Counted from the stretch's first letter, positions 7,019-19,137 are shown. The stretch: 64,000 nt of DNA from Paraburkholderia kururiensis JCM 10599 = LMG 19447 (GCF_003986935.1 NZ_RJZE01000015.1:62001-126000), one strand, 5' to 3'. The notes: generated from the sequence alone by a model not told the origin. Made by a program: numbers and translations.

Positions 7019-7579
7019 TCAGTGGATGAGCGAAGTCGCGGTGCGCTTGTAGCGCATGTTCTCGACGATCCGTTGCGCCGAACCCGTCGGAATCTTGTTC
7101 GCGCAGAAGTAATCCTGATACAGCGCGGCCTGATAGGCATTCAGGTTGCCGTTCTCGATTCGCTTCCAGTCGGTCGCGACCGAGCGGTCCCAGCCGTCGT
7201 GATCGGCGTTCAGACCAGCGTACTGGCGCCACTCATAGGTATCGCAGCGGATCCCTTCGTAGTTGACGTTACGCGCGCCGGTCGGGCTGGTGATTACCAC
7301 CGTGTAGCGCACCACGCCGTCGCTGCCTACCGAAACCGAGCCCGGGTCCACCCCGAAGCTGAGCGGCGTGTTCTGCGAGACGTCGAACGGCAACAGGCGT
7401 GCGCCAGGCTGCGGCAGGGGAGGAAGTGTCTCGACTTTGTTCTCCGTCCAGTTCGCCGGCTTGTCGAACAGGTAGGTGAACACGCTGTCGTCCTGGTTGG
7501 TTTTGGGCTGCGTGCTGGAGCAGGCAGCGAGAAGCGCCCCGGTGGCGACGCACGCCACGGCCAAAGCAAATCGTTTCAA
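7019..7579 (-). CDS. CNP1-like family lipoprotein, function unknown
   Basis: The 186-residue product starts with a lipoprotein signal (MKRFALAVACVATGALLAACSS; lipobox LAAC, Cys20 the likely lipidated residue). The mature part matches the CNP1-like domain found in Betaproteobacteria (KPANWTENKVETLPPLP, then VRYTVVITSPTGARNVNYEG). No catalytic motif is visible. It is predicted to be anchored to the outer membrane facing the periplasm. It is transcribed leftwards after rppH with a 148-base gap, and it is a usual neighbour of proB and rppH in this order. Confidence 0.85.
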   Translation of the reverse strand: MKRFALAVACVATGALLAACSSTQPKTNQDDSVFTYLFDKPANWTENKVETLPPLPQPGARLLPFDVSQNTPLSFGVDPGSVSVGSDGVVRYTVVITSPTGARNVNYEGIRCDTYEWRQYAGLNADHDGWDRSVATDWKRIENGNLNAYQAALYQDYFCANKIPTGSAQRIVENMRYKRTATSLIH

Positions 7580-7727
7580 TATGATGTCCTCGAAACGCCG
7601 GCGGTTCGTTCGAACGAATCACCGGCGGCAGCGGCGCGTGAAGTGCCGCCAGAAGTGCCACGACAGGCAGGTACAGTCCGCCGCTCCAACCGTTCAACGA
7701 AGAACGGTCGAAACAGCGGCAAAACGA

Positions 7728-8396
7728 TCAGGAGGCCGGGTCTATGCTGCGAACGGTCAGGCTTTCCATCGATCCGCAGTCACCCTCCACAGTGGTGTGG
7801 ATGGTCGTTGTCTCGACGGTCACGAGCGTTTGCGAAATCGTCGCCGCCTCGTGGGCAGACGACGCGACGCGGGGGTACCGCGCTCCATGCGCATGTGTCC
7901 CACTGTGCTCGGGGCGCGGCGCAGGGCGCCGCAGAAAACGCGACAATTCCGTCAGCGCAAGCTGATAGACATCCCGCTTGAACTCGATCACGGCGTCGAG
8001 CGGCACCCAGTATTCATTCCAGCGCCAGGCGTCGAACTCGGGGTGATCGGTCGCTCGCAGACAGATGTCGCAATCGCGTCCGAGCATCCTGAGCAGGAAC
8101 CAGATCTGCTTCTGGCCGCGGTAGTGACCGCGCACCTCGCGCTTGATGAACTTGTCGGGCACCTCATAACGCAACCAGTCGCGCGTGCGACCAATGATCT
8201 TGACGTGCTCTGGATGCAGGCCGGTTTCTTCGTGCAACTCCCGATACATCGCCTGCATGGGGGTCTCACCGTACTTGATGCCCCCTTGCGGAAACTGCCA
8301 GGAATGTTCGCGAAGCCGTTTGCCCCAAAACACCTCGTTGTGAGCGTTCAAGAGGATGATGCCGACGTTCGGGCGAAAGCCTTCACGATCCAGCAT
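7728..8396 (-). CDS. rppH: RNA pyrophosphohydrolase (Nudix)
   Basis: RppH removes pyrophosphate from the 5' end of mRNAs and so starts RNase E-dependent decay. The 222-residue protein begins MLDREGFRPNVGIILLN and carries the Nudix box as GGIKYGETPMQAMYRELHEE followed by TGL at about 38-60. SWQFPQGG precedes it as in E. coli RppH. The conserved core ends near residue 165. The remaining tail of about 55 residues is non-conserved and rich in Thr, Ser and His; such tails vary in this order. A TATAAT box on the minus strand (8430-8435) is a likely -10 element. Confidence 0.93.
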   Translation of the reverse strand: MLDREGFRPNVGIILLNAHNEVFWGKRLREHSWQFPQGGIKYGETPMQAMYRELHEETGLHPEHVKIIGRTRDWLRYEVPDKFIKREVRGHYRGQKQIWFLLRMLGRDCDICLRATDHPEFDAWRWNEYWVPLDAVIEFKRDVYQLALTELSRFLRRPAPRPEHSGTHAHGARYPRVASSAHEAATISQTLVTVETTTIHTTVEGDCGSMESLTVRSIDPAS

Positions 8397-8641
8397 ACAA
8401 CCACCTTCGAATCCTTTAAAATTGCTTTGATTATAAACAGATAACGGTCCTGACGCACCGGACAGGCACCAGGTTGGAACAATTTCCCGTCGCAGCGCGC
8501 AGCGTGGCGGCAGGGGTGCCCGGACACCGGGCCCGCCGCGGGGAATGGTTTGGCGTTTCCACCGCCACGCAGGTCCGGAAATCCCACCGTTTGACCTTCT
8601 TCGGGCGGCCCGTCCTGGCCGCCGCTTTTGGAAAACTCTGA

Positions 8642-10378
8642 ATGAAAGCCTCCCGTTTCTTTATCGGCACCCTGAAGGAAGCTCCTGCTGACGCGGAAAT
8701 CGTCAGCCACAAACTGATGGTGCGCGCCGGCATGATCCGGCGCGTGGCCGGTGGCATCTACAACTACCTGCCTATCGGGCTGCGGTCTATTCGCAAGGTC
8801 GAGGCGATCGTGCGCGAAGAGATGAACCGCGCGGGGGCAATCGAGCTGCTGATGCCGTCGGTGCAACCTGCGGAGCTGTGGCAGGAGTCGGGGCGCTGGG
8901 AGAAATACGGGCCGGAACTGCTGCGCTTCAAGGACCGCAAGCAGAGCGACTTCGTGCTGGGGCCGACGCACGAGGAAGTGGTGACCGACATCGCGCGTAA
9001 CCAGGTCAAGAGCTATCGCCAGTTGCCGGTGAATTTCTATCAGATCCAGGCGAAGTTCCGCGACGAGATCCGGCCGCGCTTCGGCGTGATGCGCGGCCGT
9101 GAATTCATCATGAAGGACGCCTATTCCTTCGACAAGGACATGGACGGCTTGCGCGAGTCATATCGCAAGATGTACGACGCCTACGTGCGCATCTTTACGC
9201 GCTTCGGGCTGGACTTCCGCGCGGTCGCGGCCGATAACGGCGCGATCGGCGGCACGGGCTCCCACGAATTCCACGTGATCGCCGACACGGGCGAAGACGC
9301 GATTGCTTACTGTCCGACCTCGGAGTTCGCGGCGAACGTCGAGGCCGCGGAAGCGTTGCCGCTGGTCGCCCAGCGTGCGGCGCCCGCCGAGCCGATGCAG
9401 AAGGTCGCCACGCCCGGCAAGGCGAAGTGCGAGGCGGTGGCCGAGCTGCTGAACATCCCGCTCGAGCGCACCATCAAGTCCATCGTGCTCGCCACCGAGA
9501 ACGAGGGCGCCGAGCCCACCATCTGGCTACTGATGCTGCGTGGCGACCACGACCTCAACGAGATCAAGGCGAGCAAGCTGCCCGGTCTAGCGGACCACCG
9601 GTTCGCCACGGAAGAGGAAATCGTCGAGTGGTTCGGCACGCCGCCGGGCTATCTGGGCCCGGTCGGCACGAAGAAGCCCGTTCGCGTAATCGCGGACCGC
9701 ACGGTCGCGAACATGAGCGACTTCGTCGTGGGTGCGAACGAAGTCGACTATCACATCGCCGGCGTGAACTGGGGCCGTGATCTGCCGGAGCCCGTGGTTG
9801 CCGACATCCGCAACGTCAAGAAGGGCGATCCGTCGCCGGACGGCAAGGGCACGATCGACATCTGCCGCGGCATCGAAGTGGGCCATGTGTTCCAGCTTGG
9901 CACGCGCTACTCGGAAGCCATGGGCGCGACGTTCCTCGACGAAACCGGCAAGCCGCAGCCCATGCTGATGGGCTGCTACGGCATTGGCGTCACGCGCATT
10001 CTGGGCGCGGCGATCGAACAGAATTTCGACGATAAGGGCATTATCTGGCCCGAGGCGATTGCGCCGTTCGAAGTCGTGCTGTGCCCGATGGGCTATGACC
10101 GCAGCGACGCCGTGCGCGAGCACGCCGACCGTCTGTACGATCAGCTCGTGGCGGCCGGCATCGACGTGATTCTCGACGACCGCGGTGAGCGTCCGGGCGT
10201 GATGTTCGCCGACTGGGAACTGATCGGCGTGCCGCACCGGCTCGTCATCGGCGAGCGCGGCTTGAAGGAAGGCAAGATCGAGTACCAGGCGCGTCGCGAC
10301 GCCGAACCGACGCTGCTGCCCGTGGAAAGCGCCGCCGCCACGGTAACGGAGAAAGTCCGCGCCGCCCTCGCTCGCTGA
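8642..10378 (+). CDS. proS: Prolyl-tRNA synthetase
   Basis: ProS charges tRNA-Pro with proline. The 578-residue bacterial-type enzyme starts MKASRFFIGTLKEAPADAEI and has class II motif 1 near 60, motif 2 (FRDEIRPRFGVMRGREFIMKD) near 140-160, an inserted editing domain at about 220-400 that hydrolyses Ala-tRNA-Pro, and motif 3 with the anticodon-binding domain at the C-terminus. The ATG at 8642 gives the family start. It is divergent from rppH. The window also holds one of its substrates, tRNA-Pro(CGG), about 6 kb away. Confidence 0.97.
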   Translation: MKASRFFIGTLKEAPADAEIVSHKLMVRAGMIRRVAGGIYNYLPIGLRSIRKVEAIVREEMNRAGAIELLMPSVQPAELWQESGRWEKYGPELLRFKDRKQSDFVLGPTHEEVVTDIARNQVKSYRQLPVNFYQIQAKFRDEIRPRFGVMRGREFIMKDAYSFDKDMDGLRESYRKMYDAYVRIFTRFGLDFRAVAADNGAIGGTGSHEFHVIADTGEDAIAYCPTSEFAANVEAAEALPLVAQRAAPAEPMQKVATPGKAKCEAVAELLNIPLERTIKSIVLATENEGAEPTIWLLMLRGDHDLNEIKASKLPGLADHRFATEEEIVEWFGTPPGYLGPVGTKKPVRVIADRTVANMSDFVVGANEVDYHIAGVNWGRDLPEPVVADIRNVKKGDPSPDGKGTIDICRGIEVGHVFQLGTRYSEAMGATFLDETGKPQPMLMGCYGIGVTRILGAAIEQNFDDKGIIWPEAIAPFEVVLCPMGYDRSDAVREHADRLYDQLVAAGIDVILDDRGERPGVMFADWELIGVPHRLVIGERGLKEGKIEYQARRDAEPTLLPVESAAATVTEKVRAALAR

Positions 10379-10397
10379 TCAGGACAGGGGAAACGCG

Positions 10398-10994
10398 GTG
10401 GAATACACGTTTCTGTCCGCGACGATCCTGCTCGTGCTGATCACCGACCCGCTCGGCAACATCCCGCTCTTCATCGGTTGTCTGCGCGGCGTGACCGCGC
10501 GGCGGCGGGTCGTCGTGATTCTGCGGGAAGTGGCGATCGCGTTCGTGATCCTGCTGGTGTTCATGATCGTCGGCGACCGCTTCCTGCGCATGATGAGTCT
10601 CACCGATCAGTCGCTGCGCATCGGCGGTGGCATCGTGCTGTTCCTGATCGCGCTGCGAATGATTTTTCCGCATCCCGGCGGACCATTCGGCCACGTGAAG
10701 GGCGGGGAGCCGCTCATCGTGCCGCTCGCCATTCCGGCGCTCGCCGGCCCATCTGCGCTCGCAACGGTCATGCTGCTCACGTCGCAGGCACCCGGGAAGA
10801 TGCTCGAATGGATCGGCGCGCTCACGGTGACGATGATCGTGTGTGCGATCGTGCTGGTGCTGGCCGAGCGCATTCAGCAGTGGCTCGGCGAGCAGACGGT
10901 GACGGCCTTCGAGCGCCTGATGGGGCTCGTGCTCGTGGCGATTTCGGTGGAGATGATGCTGGGCGGGATCAGGAGCTTCGTCCACCAGCTTTAG
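10398..10994 (+). CDS. MarC family integral membrane protein
   Basis: This 198-residue hydrophobic protein has about six membrane segments and the MarC/NAAT family motif near the start (LITDPLGNIPLFIGCL), repeated in degenerate form as PLAIPALAGPSALATVML. MarC was once linked to multidrug resistance, but that link was withdrawn; some relatives carry neutral amino acids. The substrate cannot be read from the sequence. It follows proS by 19 bases and may be co-transcribed. It ends before a hairpin facing the convergent hpt gene. Confidence 0.85.
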   Translation: MEYTFLSATILLVLITDPLGNIPLFIGCLRGVTARRRVVVILREVAIAFVILLVFMIVGDRFLRMMSLTDQSLRIGGGIVLFLIALRMIFPHPGGPFGHVKGGEPLIVPLAIPALAGPSALATVMLLTSQAPGKMLEWIGALTVTMIVCAIVLVLAERIQQWLGEQTVTAFERLMGLVLVAISVEMMLGGIRSFVHQL

Positions 10995-11027
10995 ATGAGC
11001 TGATTTTTCGCGTTCGGTGTGTTGCGT

Positions 11028-11050
11028 CCCGGTATCGTCCAGATACCGGG
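11028..11050. terminator. Hairpin between convergent marC-like and hpt genes
   Basis: CCCGGTATC/GATACCGGG (11028-11036 with 11042-11050) is a perfect 9-bp stem with a 5-nt loop in the convergent intergenic region. No T tract follows on either strand, so it is only a possible bidirectional terminator. Confidence 0.4.
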
Positions 11051-11118
11051 CGGGGCGCTGGGCCAGGTGTCAAGCGCGGCTTCACGCGCCGCGCCCTTAT
11101 GCAAATGCGCCGTCAGGG

Positions 11119-11670
11119 TTACGCGTCTTCCGTGAGCGCGCGGATGGTCGGCAGATTGCGCCAGTAACCCTTGGCGTCCATGCCGCAGCCGAACACGTAG
11201 CGGTCCGGCACTTCGAATCCGCAAAAGTCCGGGCGCAGCGGCTTCGCCTTCTTGATGATCTTTTCGCACAAAACCGCCGACAGGAAGCGCTTTGCGCCCA
11301 TGTCGAGAATGCGGTCGCGAATGGCCGCCATGGTCTCGCCTTCGTCGAGGATGTCGTCGAGCACAAGCACCACGCGGTCTTTCACCGATTCGGCCGGCGC
11401 CACACGCCACTGCATCTCAGCGCTGCCCTTTGTCGTATTCCGATAGCGGGTGAGGTGGATGTAGTCGAACTCGAGCGGGAAATCGAGGTGAGGCAGGAGC
11501 ATGCCCGTGAACACCGCCGCACCGCCCATCACCGACAGCACGAGCGGGAACTCGTTGCTCATTTCGGCTCGGATCGCGCTGGCCATCCGGCTGATCGACG
11601 CGTTGACTTCGTCTGCGGAGACGATCTCTTCGGAGTGGCGGAAAATGTGGAGAGCTTCTTCGCGATTCAT
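11119..11670 (-). CDS. hpt: Hypoxanthine-guanine phosphoribosyltransferase
   Basis: The enzyme salvages hypoxanthine and guanine to IMP and GMP using PRPP. The 183-residue protein has the PRPP-binding motif of type I phosphoribosyltransferases (VVLVLDDILDEGET) near 97-110, a flexible-loop region before it, and the purine-contact region VFGCGMDAKGYWRNLP near the C-terminus. ATG 11668-11670 is chosen because an upstream in-frame start adds a non-conserved basic leader. It lies downstream of ffh but after ffh's terminator, so it is probably transcribed separately. Confidence 0.88.
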   Translation of the reverse strand: MNREEALHIFRHSEEIVSADEVNASISRMASAIRAEMSNEFPLVLSVMGGAAVFTGMLLPHLDFPLEFDYIHLTRYRNTTKGSAEMQWRVAPAESVKDRVVLVLDDILDEGETMAAIRDRILDMGAKRFLSAVLCEKIIKKAKPLRPDFCGFEVPDRYVFGCGMDAKGYWRNLPTIRALTEDA

Positions 11671-11770
11671 GACGTGTAGCGGGCGTTGTCCCTGTCTATA
11701 TGAGTGTGGGCGAGAACGGCGGCGTGCGCTATAGCATAAACCCGTGCCCCGTCCGGCACGTTCGCCGCTC

Positions 11771-11806
11771 AAAAAAACGGCAGGCCGACGCAGGGGCGGC
11801 CTGCCG
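11771..11806 (-). terminator. Rho-independent terminator of ffh
   Basis: CGGCAGGCC/GGCCTGCCG (11778-11786 with 11798-11806) forms a 9-bp stem with an 11-nt loop; on the minus strand it is followed by seven T. It begins 13 bases after the ffh stop codon. Confidence 0.9.
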
Positions 11807-11818
11807 CGAACGTTCGTT

Positions 11819-13186
11819 TCAGCGCATGCCGGGCATCATGCCCTTCATGCCGCGCATCAGCTTCTGCAGGTTGCCGCCCTTGAGCTTCTTCATCATGGTG
11901 CGCATCTGCTCGTACTGGTTGAGCATGCGGTTCACTTCCTGAACCTGCACGCCCGCGCCCGCGGCGATCCGGCGCTTGCGCGTCGCCTTGATGAGTTCGG
12001 GCTTCGCGCGCTCGGCCGGCGTCATCGAATTGATGATGCCTTCCATGCGGCGCATCTGCTTTTCGGCCTGTCCCATGTCGGCGCCTGACGCGGCCTGCTG
12101 GAACTGCGCCGGCAGCTTGTCCATGAGCGACGAGAGGCCGCCCATCTTCTTCATCTGGGACAACTGCGCGCGGAAGTCGTTGAGGTCGAAGTCGCCGCCC
12201 TTCTTGACCTTGTCGGCGAGCTTTTGCGCTTGCTGGACGTCGACGCCGCGTTGGGCTTCTTCGACGAGGGCGAGAATGTCGCCCATGCCGAGAATCCGGT
12301 TCGCCATGCGGTCCGGATAGAAAATTTCCAGACCATCGAGCTTTTCGGCGACGCCGACGAACTTGATCGGCTTGCCCGTGACGTGCCGCACGGAGAGCGC
12401 GGCACCGCCGCGCGAGTCGCCGTCGAGCTTGGTGAGCACGACGCCGGTGAGCGGCAGCGCGTCGTTGAACGCCTTCGCGGTGTTGACGGCGTCCTGGCCC
12501 AGCATCGCATCGACCACGAACAGCGTTTCCGCGGGATTCAGCGTGTCGTGCAGGGCCGTGATCTCCTGCATCATCGCTTCGTCGATACCGAGCCGGCCGG
12601 CCGTGTCGACGATCAGCACGTCGTGATAGTGACGCTTTGCCCAGTCCACCGCGGCGCGCGCGATGTCGACGGGCTTCTGGTCGGGCTGCGACGGGAAGAA
12701 CTCCGCGCCCACCTGTTCGGTGACGGTCTTCAACTGCGCGATAGCGGCCGGCCGATAGACGTCGCACGAAACGGTGAGCACTTTCTTCTTGTACTTCTCG
12801 CGCAGCAGCTTCGCGAGCTTGCCGACGGTGGTCGTCTTACCCGCGCCCTGCAGGCCGGCCATGAGGATGATCGCGGGCGGCGCGACAGCGAGATTGAGTT
12901 CGGCGGCCTTGCCTTCGTAGTCGCCGCCGATTACTGCCGTCAGCTCGCGCTGCACGACGCCGACGAGCGCCTGGCCCGGCGAGAGGCTGGCGAGCACTTC
13001 CTCGCCCAACGCCTTTTCCTTGACCTTGGAGATGAAGTCGCGCACCACCGGCAGCGCGACGTCGGCCTCGAGCAGCGCGAGACGCACTTCGCGCAGCATC
13101 TCCTGGGTATTCGCCTCGGTGAGCCGGGCTTCGCCGCGCAGCGTCTTGACGACGCGCGCCATCCGTTGGGTGAGAGTGTCGAGCAT
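11819..13186 (-). CDS. ffh: Signal recognition particle protein Ffh (SRP54)
   Basis: Ffh binds 4.5S RNA and signal sequences and delivers ribosomes to FtsY. The 455-residue protein has the N domain (1-90), the G domain with G1 GLQGAGKTT near 108, G2/G3 parts DVYRPAA and DTAGRLGID, and TKLDGDSRGG, then a methionine-rich M domain (about 300-455) whose C-terminal part is full of Met, Lys and Gly (LMRGMKGMMPGMR). It is divergent from the ccsA-like gene with an 81-base gap. A strong terminator follows. Confidence 0.97.
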   Translation of the reverse strand: MLDTLTQRMARVVKTLRGEARLTEANTQEMLREVRLALLEADVALPVVRDFISKVKEKALGEEVLASLSPGQALVGVVQRELTAVIGGDYEGKAAELNLAVAPPAIILMAGLQGAGKTTTVGKLAKLLREKYKKKVLTVSCDVYRPAAIAQLKTVTEQVGAEFFPSQPDQKPVDIARAAVDWAKRHYHDVLIVDTAGRLGIDEAMMQEITALHDTLNPAETLFVVDAMLGQDAVNTAKAFNDALPLTGVVLTKLDGDSRGGAALSVRHVTGKPIKFVGVAEKLDGLEIFYPDRMANRILGMGDILALVEEAQRGVDVQQAQKLADKVKKGGDFDLNDFRAQLSQMKKMGGLSSLMDKLPAQFQQAASGADMGQAEKQMRRMEGIINSMTPAERAKPELIKATRKRRIAAGAGVQVQEVNRMLNQYEQMRTMMKKLKGGNLQKLMRGMKGMMPGMR

Positions 13187-13267
13187 GGGGGATGGTGGAC
13201 AGTGCGGCCCGGATGTCGCGCAAAGCGGGAGCCGTCGCGAGAGAGGGGCCTATAGTAAACTGCAACT

Positions 13268-14197
13268 ATGGATATTGTACTGTATGCCCTCACCGTGCTT
13301 CTGTACGGCGGCCTGTGCGCTGCCGACTTTCGCGCGCGCCGCCACGTCGCGGTGCAGCCGCTCGCAGGCGGCGTAGCGGCTACGGTGCCTGCGATGCCGG
13401 GCGGAGCAAGCGCACCTGCCCAGCCGGCATCGGGCATGGGGCCGGTAGCGCGCGGCGTGCTGTCCCTTGCGCTTATCGTGCATGGCCTGCTGCTTCACAC
13501 CACCATCTTTCCCGCCAACGCGATGGTGTTCGGCTTCGCGTACGCGCTCTCAGCCATGTTCTGGCTCGGCGCCGGCATCTACTGGATAGAGAGCTTTTTC
13601 TTCCCGCTCGACGGTTTGCGGCTGCTCGTGCTGCCGCTCGCGGCCGTTGCATCGGTGCTCCCGCTCGTTTTCGGCGGCGTCCACGTGCTGACTTATGCGG
13701 CCGCGCCGATGTTCAAGCTGCACTTCGTCATCGCCAACGTCGCCTATGGTCTTTTCGCCATCGCGGCGCTGCATGCGGTGCTGATGCTCGCGGTGGAGCG
13801 CCGGCTGCACGCGCTGCGCGGCGGCGGCCTGCAGCGCGGCGCCGCGCGCAAGGGCTGGCTCTCGAACTGGCTGGAGACTTTGCCGCCGTTGCTCACGCTC
13901 GAAAAGTTGCTGTTTCGCCTGATCGGCGCGGGCTTCGTGCTGCTCACGCTCACGCTCGCGTCGGGCATCGTGTTCAGCGAGCAACTGGTCGACCGTGCGC
14001 TCACGCTCGATCACAAGACCATCTTCGCGATCCTGTCGTGGCTGATGTTCGGCGCGCTCCTGACGGCACGCAAGCTCTCGGGCTGGCGCGGACGCGCTGC
14101 GCTGCGCTGGGTGCTCGCGTCGTTCGCGGCGCTGCTGCTCGCGTACGTGGGTAGCCGTTTCGTTTTTGAGGTGCTGCTGCACCGTCCTGTGGTCTGA
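13268..14197 (+). CDS. Cytochrome c assembly membrane protein (CcsA/YpjD family)
   Basis: This 309-residue integral membrane protein has about eight predicted helices and matches the CcsA/YpjD cytochrome c assembly family, whose members handle haem at the membrane. A tryptophan-poor relative of the WWD motif region lies in the middle part (FKLHFVIANVAYGLFAIAALH). Such YpjD-type genes next to ffh are common in Proteobacteria. Its exact role is not known. It begins a three-gene rightward unit with the PP0621 protein (5-base gap) and ampD. Confidence 0.8.
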   Translation: MDIVLYALTVLLYGGLCAADFRARRHVAVQPLAGGVAATVPAMPGGASAPAQPASGMGPVARGVLSLALIVHGLLLHTTIFPANAMVFGFAYALSAMFWLGAGIYWIESFFFPLDGLRLLVLPLAAVASVLPLVFGGVHVLTYAAAPMFKLHFVIANVAYGLFAIAALHAVLMLAVERRLHALRGGGLQRGAARKGWLSNWLETLPPLLTLEKLLFRLIGAGFVLLTLTLASGIVFSEQLVDRALTLDHKTIFAILSWLMFGALLTARKLSGWRGRAALRWVLASFAALLLAYVGSRFVFEVLLHRPVV

Positions 14198-14202
14198 ATT
14201 CG

Positions 14203-14556
14203 ATGAGACAGATTTTTCTGCTGATCTTGCTGTTCGTTGTGGGCCAATGGCTCGCGAAGGCGCTGCGCCGTGTCGACGCGCGCCCGGCCGACCGTGCAGG
14301 CGCAGGCGGCCGCGGTGCCGCCGGCCAGCAGGCGGACACGGCGAGCCACCGAGCCGGCGCGGCCGGTACGCGGCTCGCGGAGCCGATGGTCCGCTGCCTG
14401 GAGTGCGGCGTGCACGTGCCGAAGAGCGAGTCTGTCGTGGCGGCCAGCCAGTCCTTTTGCTGCGAGGAGCACGCCCGGCGCTATGTCGCTCGTGCCTCGG
14501 CTGCGACTGCGCGGGCAGGTAGCGACCGTACCGGCGGCGACACCAGCGCGCGATGA
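14203..14556 (+). CDS. PP0621 family protein, possible zinc-binding
   Basis: A 117-residue protein with one N-terminal membrane segment (MRQIFLLILLFVVGQWLAKAL) and a low-complexity Arg/Ala/Gly linker, then a small Cys/His domain: CLECGVHVPKSE, then FCCEEHARRY. The cysteine and histidine spacing suggests a zinc ribbon on the cytoplasmic or periplasmic side of the membrane. The family is conserved next to ampD in Betaproteobacteria, but its function is unknown. Its last codon overlaps the ampD start (ATGA), showing translational coupling. Confidence 0.75.
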   Translation: MRQIFLLILLFVVGQWLAKALRRVDARPADRAGAGGRGAAGQQADTASHRAGAAGTRLAEPMVRCLECGVHVPKSESVVAASQSFCCEEHARRYVARASAATARAGSDRTGGDTSAR

Positions 14557-15173
14557 GCGCGGCGCTTCCCAAAGGCTTCGTCGTCGACGCGCAGGGCTGG
14601 GTCGCTGCTGCGCGCCGCCTTGCGTCACCGAACTTCGAGGCGCGTCCTGCGGGCGCCGTGCCGACGCTGATCGTCGTGCACAACATCAGCCTGCCGCCCG
14701 GCACCTTTGGCGGGACGGCGATCTCCGATCTCTTCCTCAACCGTCTGGATTGCGATGCTCACCCGTATTACGACGCGCATCTGCGCGGCGTGCGGGTGTC
14801 GGCGCACTTCCTGATTCATCGCGACGGCTCACTCGAGCAATACGTCTCGTGCGATCAACGTGCATGGCACGCGGGTCTGTCGAATTTCTTCGGGCGCGAG
14901 CGTTGCAATGATTTTTCGATTGGCATCGAGCTTGAAGGCACCGACGCGACCCCTTTCGAATCCGCCCAATACGCCGCCCTGGTGGCGCTTGTAAAGGCGC
15001 TCGCCGCCCACTATCCGATTGCGGCGCTCGCCGGTCACTCGGACATCGCGCCTCGCCGCAAGACCGATCCTGGTCCGCACTTCGACTGGTTTCACGTGCA
15101 GCGCGAGACCGGTCTCGCGGATCGGTATTTCCCCTACCTCTACCCCGAAGCGCGTTCGCGCCGCCCGTCTTAA
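14553..15173 (+). CDS. ampD: 1,6-anhydro-N-acetylmuramyl-L-alanine amidase
   Basis: AmpD is a cytoplasmic zinc amidase that trims the peptide from 1,6-anhydroMurNAc during peptidoglycan recycling, and its loss can derepress AmpC beta-lactamases. The 206-residue protein has the amidase_2 fold with zinc ligands in VVHNISLPPGTFGG (His near 43) and in AGHSDIAPRRKTDPG (His and Asp near 165-175). Length is close to E. coli AmpD (183), slightly longer at the ends. It has no signal peptide, as expected for AmpD. It is the last gene of the ccsA-like unit. Confidence 0.92.
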   Translation: MSAALPKGFVVDAQGWVAAARRLASPNFEARPAGAVPTLIVVHNISLPPGTFGGTAISDLFLNRLDCDAHPYYDAHLRGVRVSAHFLIHRDGSLEQYVSCDQRAWHAGLSNFFGRERCNDFSIGIELEGTDATPFESAQYAALVALVKALAAHYPIAALAGHSDIAPRRKTDPGPHFDWFHVQRETGLADRYFPYLYPEARSRRPS

Positions 15174-15280
15174 GTCCTGCCGCTTCATGCCGCTAACCCG
15201 CATGGAGTCTTGCTTTGCGGTTTGCCCCGATGCGGCCGTGGGCTCCAAAAAGTCAAGCGTTCAAGGCCAAATAAATCAAT

Positions 15281-15308
15281 TTGAGGTCCGCCTAAAGTCC
15301 ACTATACT
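15281..15308 (+). promoter_or_regulatory. Likely nrdA promoter
   Basis: TTGAGG (15281-15286) and TATACT (15303-15308) are 16 bases apart. The -10 element is buried in the first NrdR-type box, so repressor binding would block RNA polymerase. The predicted leader to nrdA is about 330 bases long; 15346-15644 shows no clear gene. Confidence 0.65.
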
Positions 15309-15345
15309 TAGTGCCAAGTTTTGAGGTTGACACTACATCTTGTGT
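15299..15345. promoter_or_regulatory. Tandem NrdR boxes upstream of nrdA
   Basis: Box 1 at 15299-15314 (CCACTATACTTAGTGC) and box 2 at 15330-15345 (ACACTACATCTTGTGT) are each 16 bp and resemble the NrdR consensus ACACWATATATWGTGT; box 2 matches at 14 of 16 positions and box 1 at 12 of 16. Their centres are 31 bp apart, about three helical turns, the spacing typical of NrdR sites. They overlap the promoter, fitting repression of ribonucleotide reductase when dATP is high. Confidence 0.8.
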
Positions 15346-15644
15346 TAAATGCGGCGCCCCGCTCCCCGAGCATGGCGCCGCGCGCATTCCAGGCGTACGA
15401 AACTTTTGTGCGGTGCCGCTAGCAATAGCGCTTCAGCAGCACCGGCATCAATCGAGAAGAAGGGCACAGCCAGTGATCGCGACATACACGATGAAGACCG
15501 TTGTCCCGTCTGCTTTGTCGCATCCGGCCGCCCGGCCTTGCTGGACCTTCCTCTCCCTCTCCTCGCTCGCGCACGTGGCGGCGCGGCGCTCTTGTTAATC
15601 CGCGGAAACTCTCCGCATATTCTCCAGGACCAGGAGCTTTGCAC

Positions 15645-18674
<3,030 letters not shown>

Positions 18675-19066
18675 GCGCAGCAACACTCGTGCGGTGAAGT
18701 GAGGAAGGTGGGCGGCGACGGCTTCGTGTGCTGCCCACCTCGCGATCCGGCGGCGCACGAAGATTGCGAGCCTCAGCAGCAAGTACGCAACGGCGAGACA
18801 ACGAAGGTCGAGGAACGCAGCGCAGACTCATCGCTTCAACCAGGTTTGCTGCCTTGGTCACGAACCTTGCGACGAGCCTCGCAACAGACCTCTTCACAAC
18901 CTCGCAGCAACCACGTCGAGCATGTCTCAATCTCTTCTTGCAGACGCGCTCGTGATGAAGCGAAGACCTTCGACGACGCATCGCTCGCTCTATCTGCATG
19001 AAGCGATGCTCACGATGCGATGAGAAAGTGTTGTATGCAGGTCTCAACGCGAATCGAAAACGGGAA
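18675..19066 (+). other. nrdA-nrdB spacer without a clear gene
   Basis: This stretch of almost 400 bases separates nrdA from nrdB, much longer than the few dozen bases seen in many nrdAB operons. I see no convincing reading frame, terminator or consensus promoter. It ends at a long perfect hairpin just before nrdB, so it may carry a processing or regulatory RNA segment. Confidence 0.5.
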
Positions 19067-19101
19067 TTTTCGTGAGCGAACCCTTTTATCGCTCACGAAA
19101 A
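19067..19101. promoter_or_regulatory. Perfect 13-bp inverted repeat in the nrdB leader
   Basis: TTTTCGTGAGCGA (19067-19079) pairs exactly with TCGCTCACGAAAA (19089-19101) around a 9-nt loop. It ends 36 bases before the nrdB start. The strand carries A rather than T after the stem, so it is not an ordinary terminator. It could be an operator, an RNase processing site, or a structure that stabilises nrdB mRNA. Confidence 0.6.
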
Positions 19102-19137
19102 GATGGTACAAACCGATCTAAATTGATGGTGACATAT

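Noticed and set aside
2520..10378. Apparent proline theme: tRNA-Pro, proB and proS within 8 kb
   Set aside because: The genes lie on different strands and in separate units conserved in this order for other reasons; no shared control element is visible.
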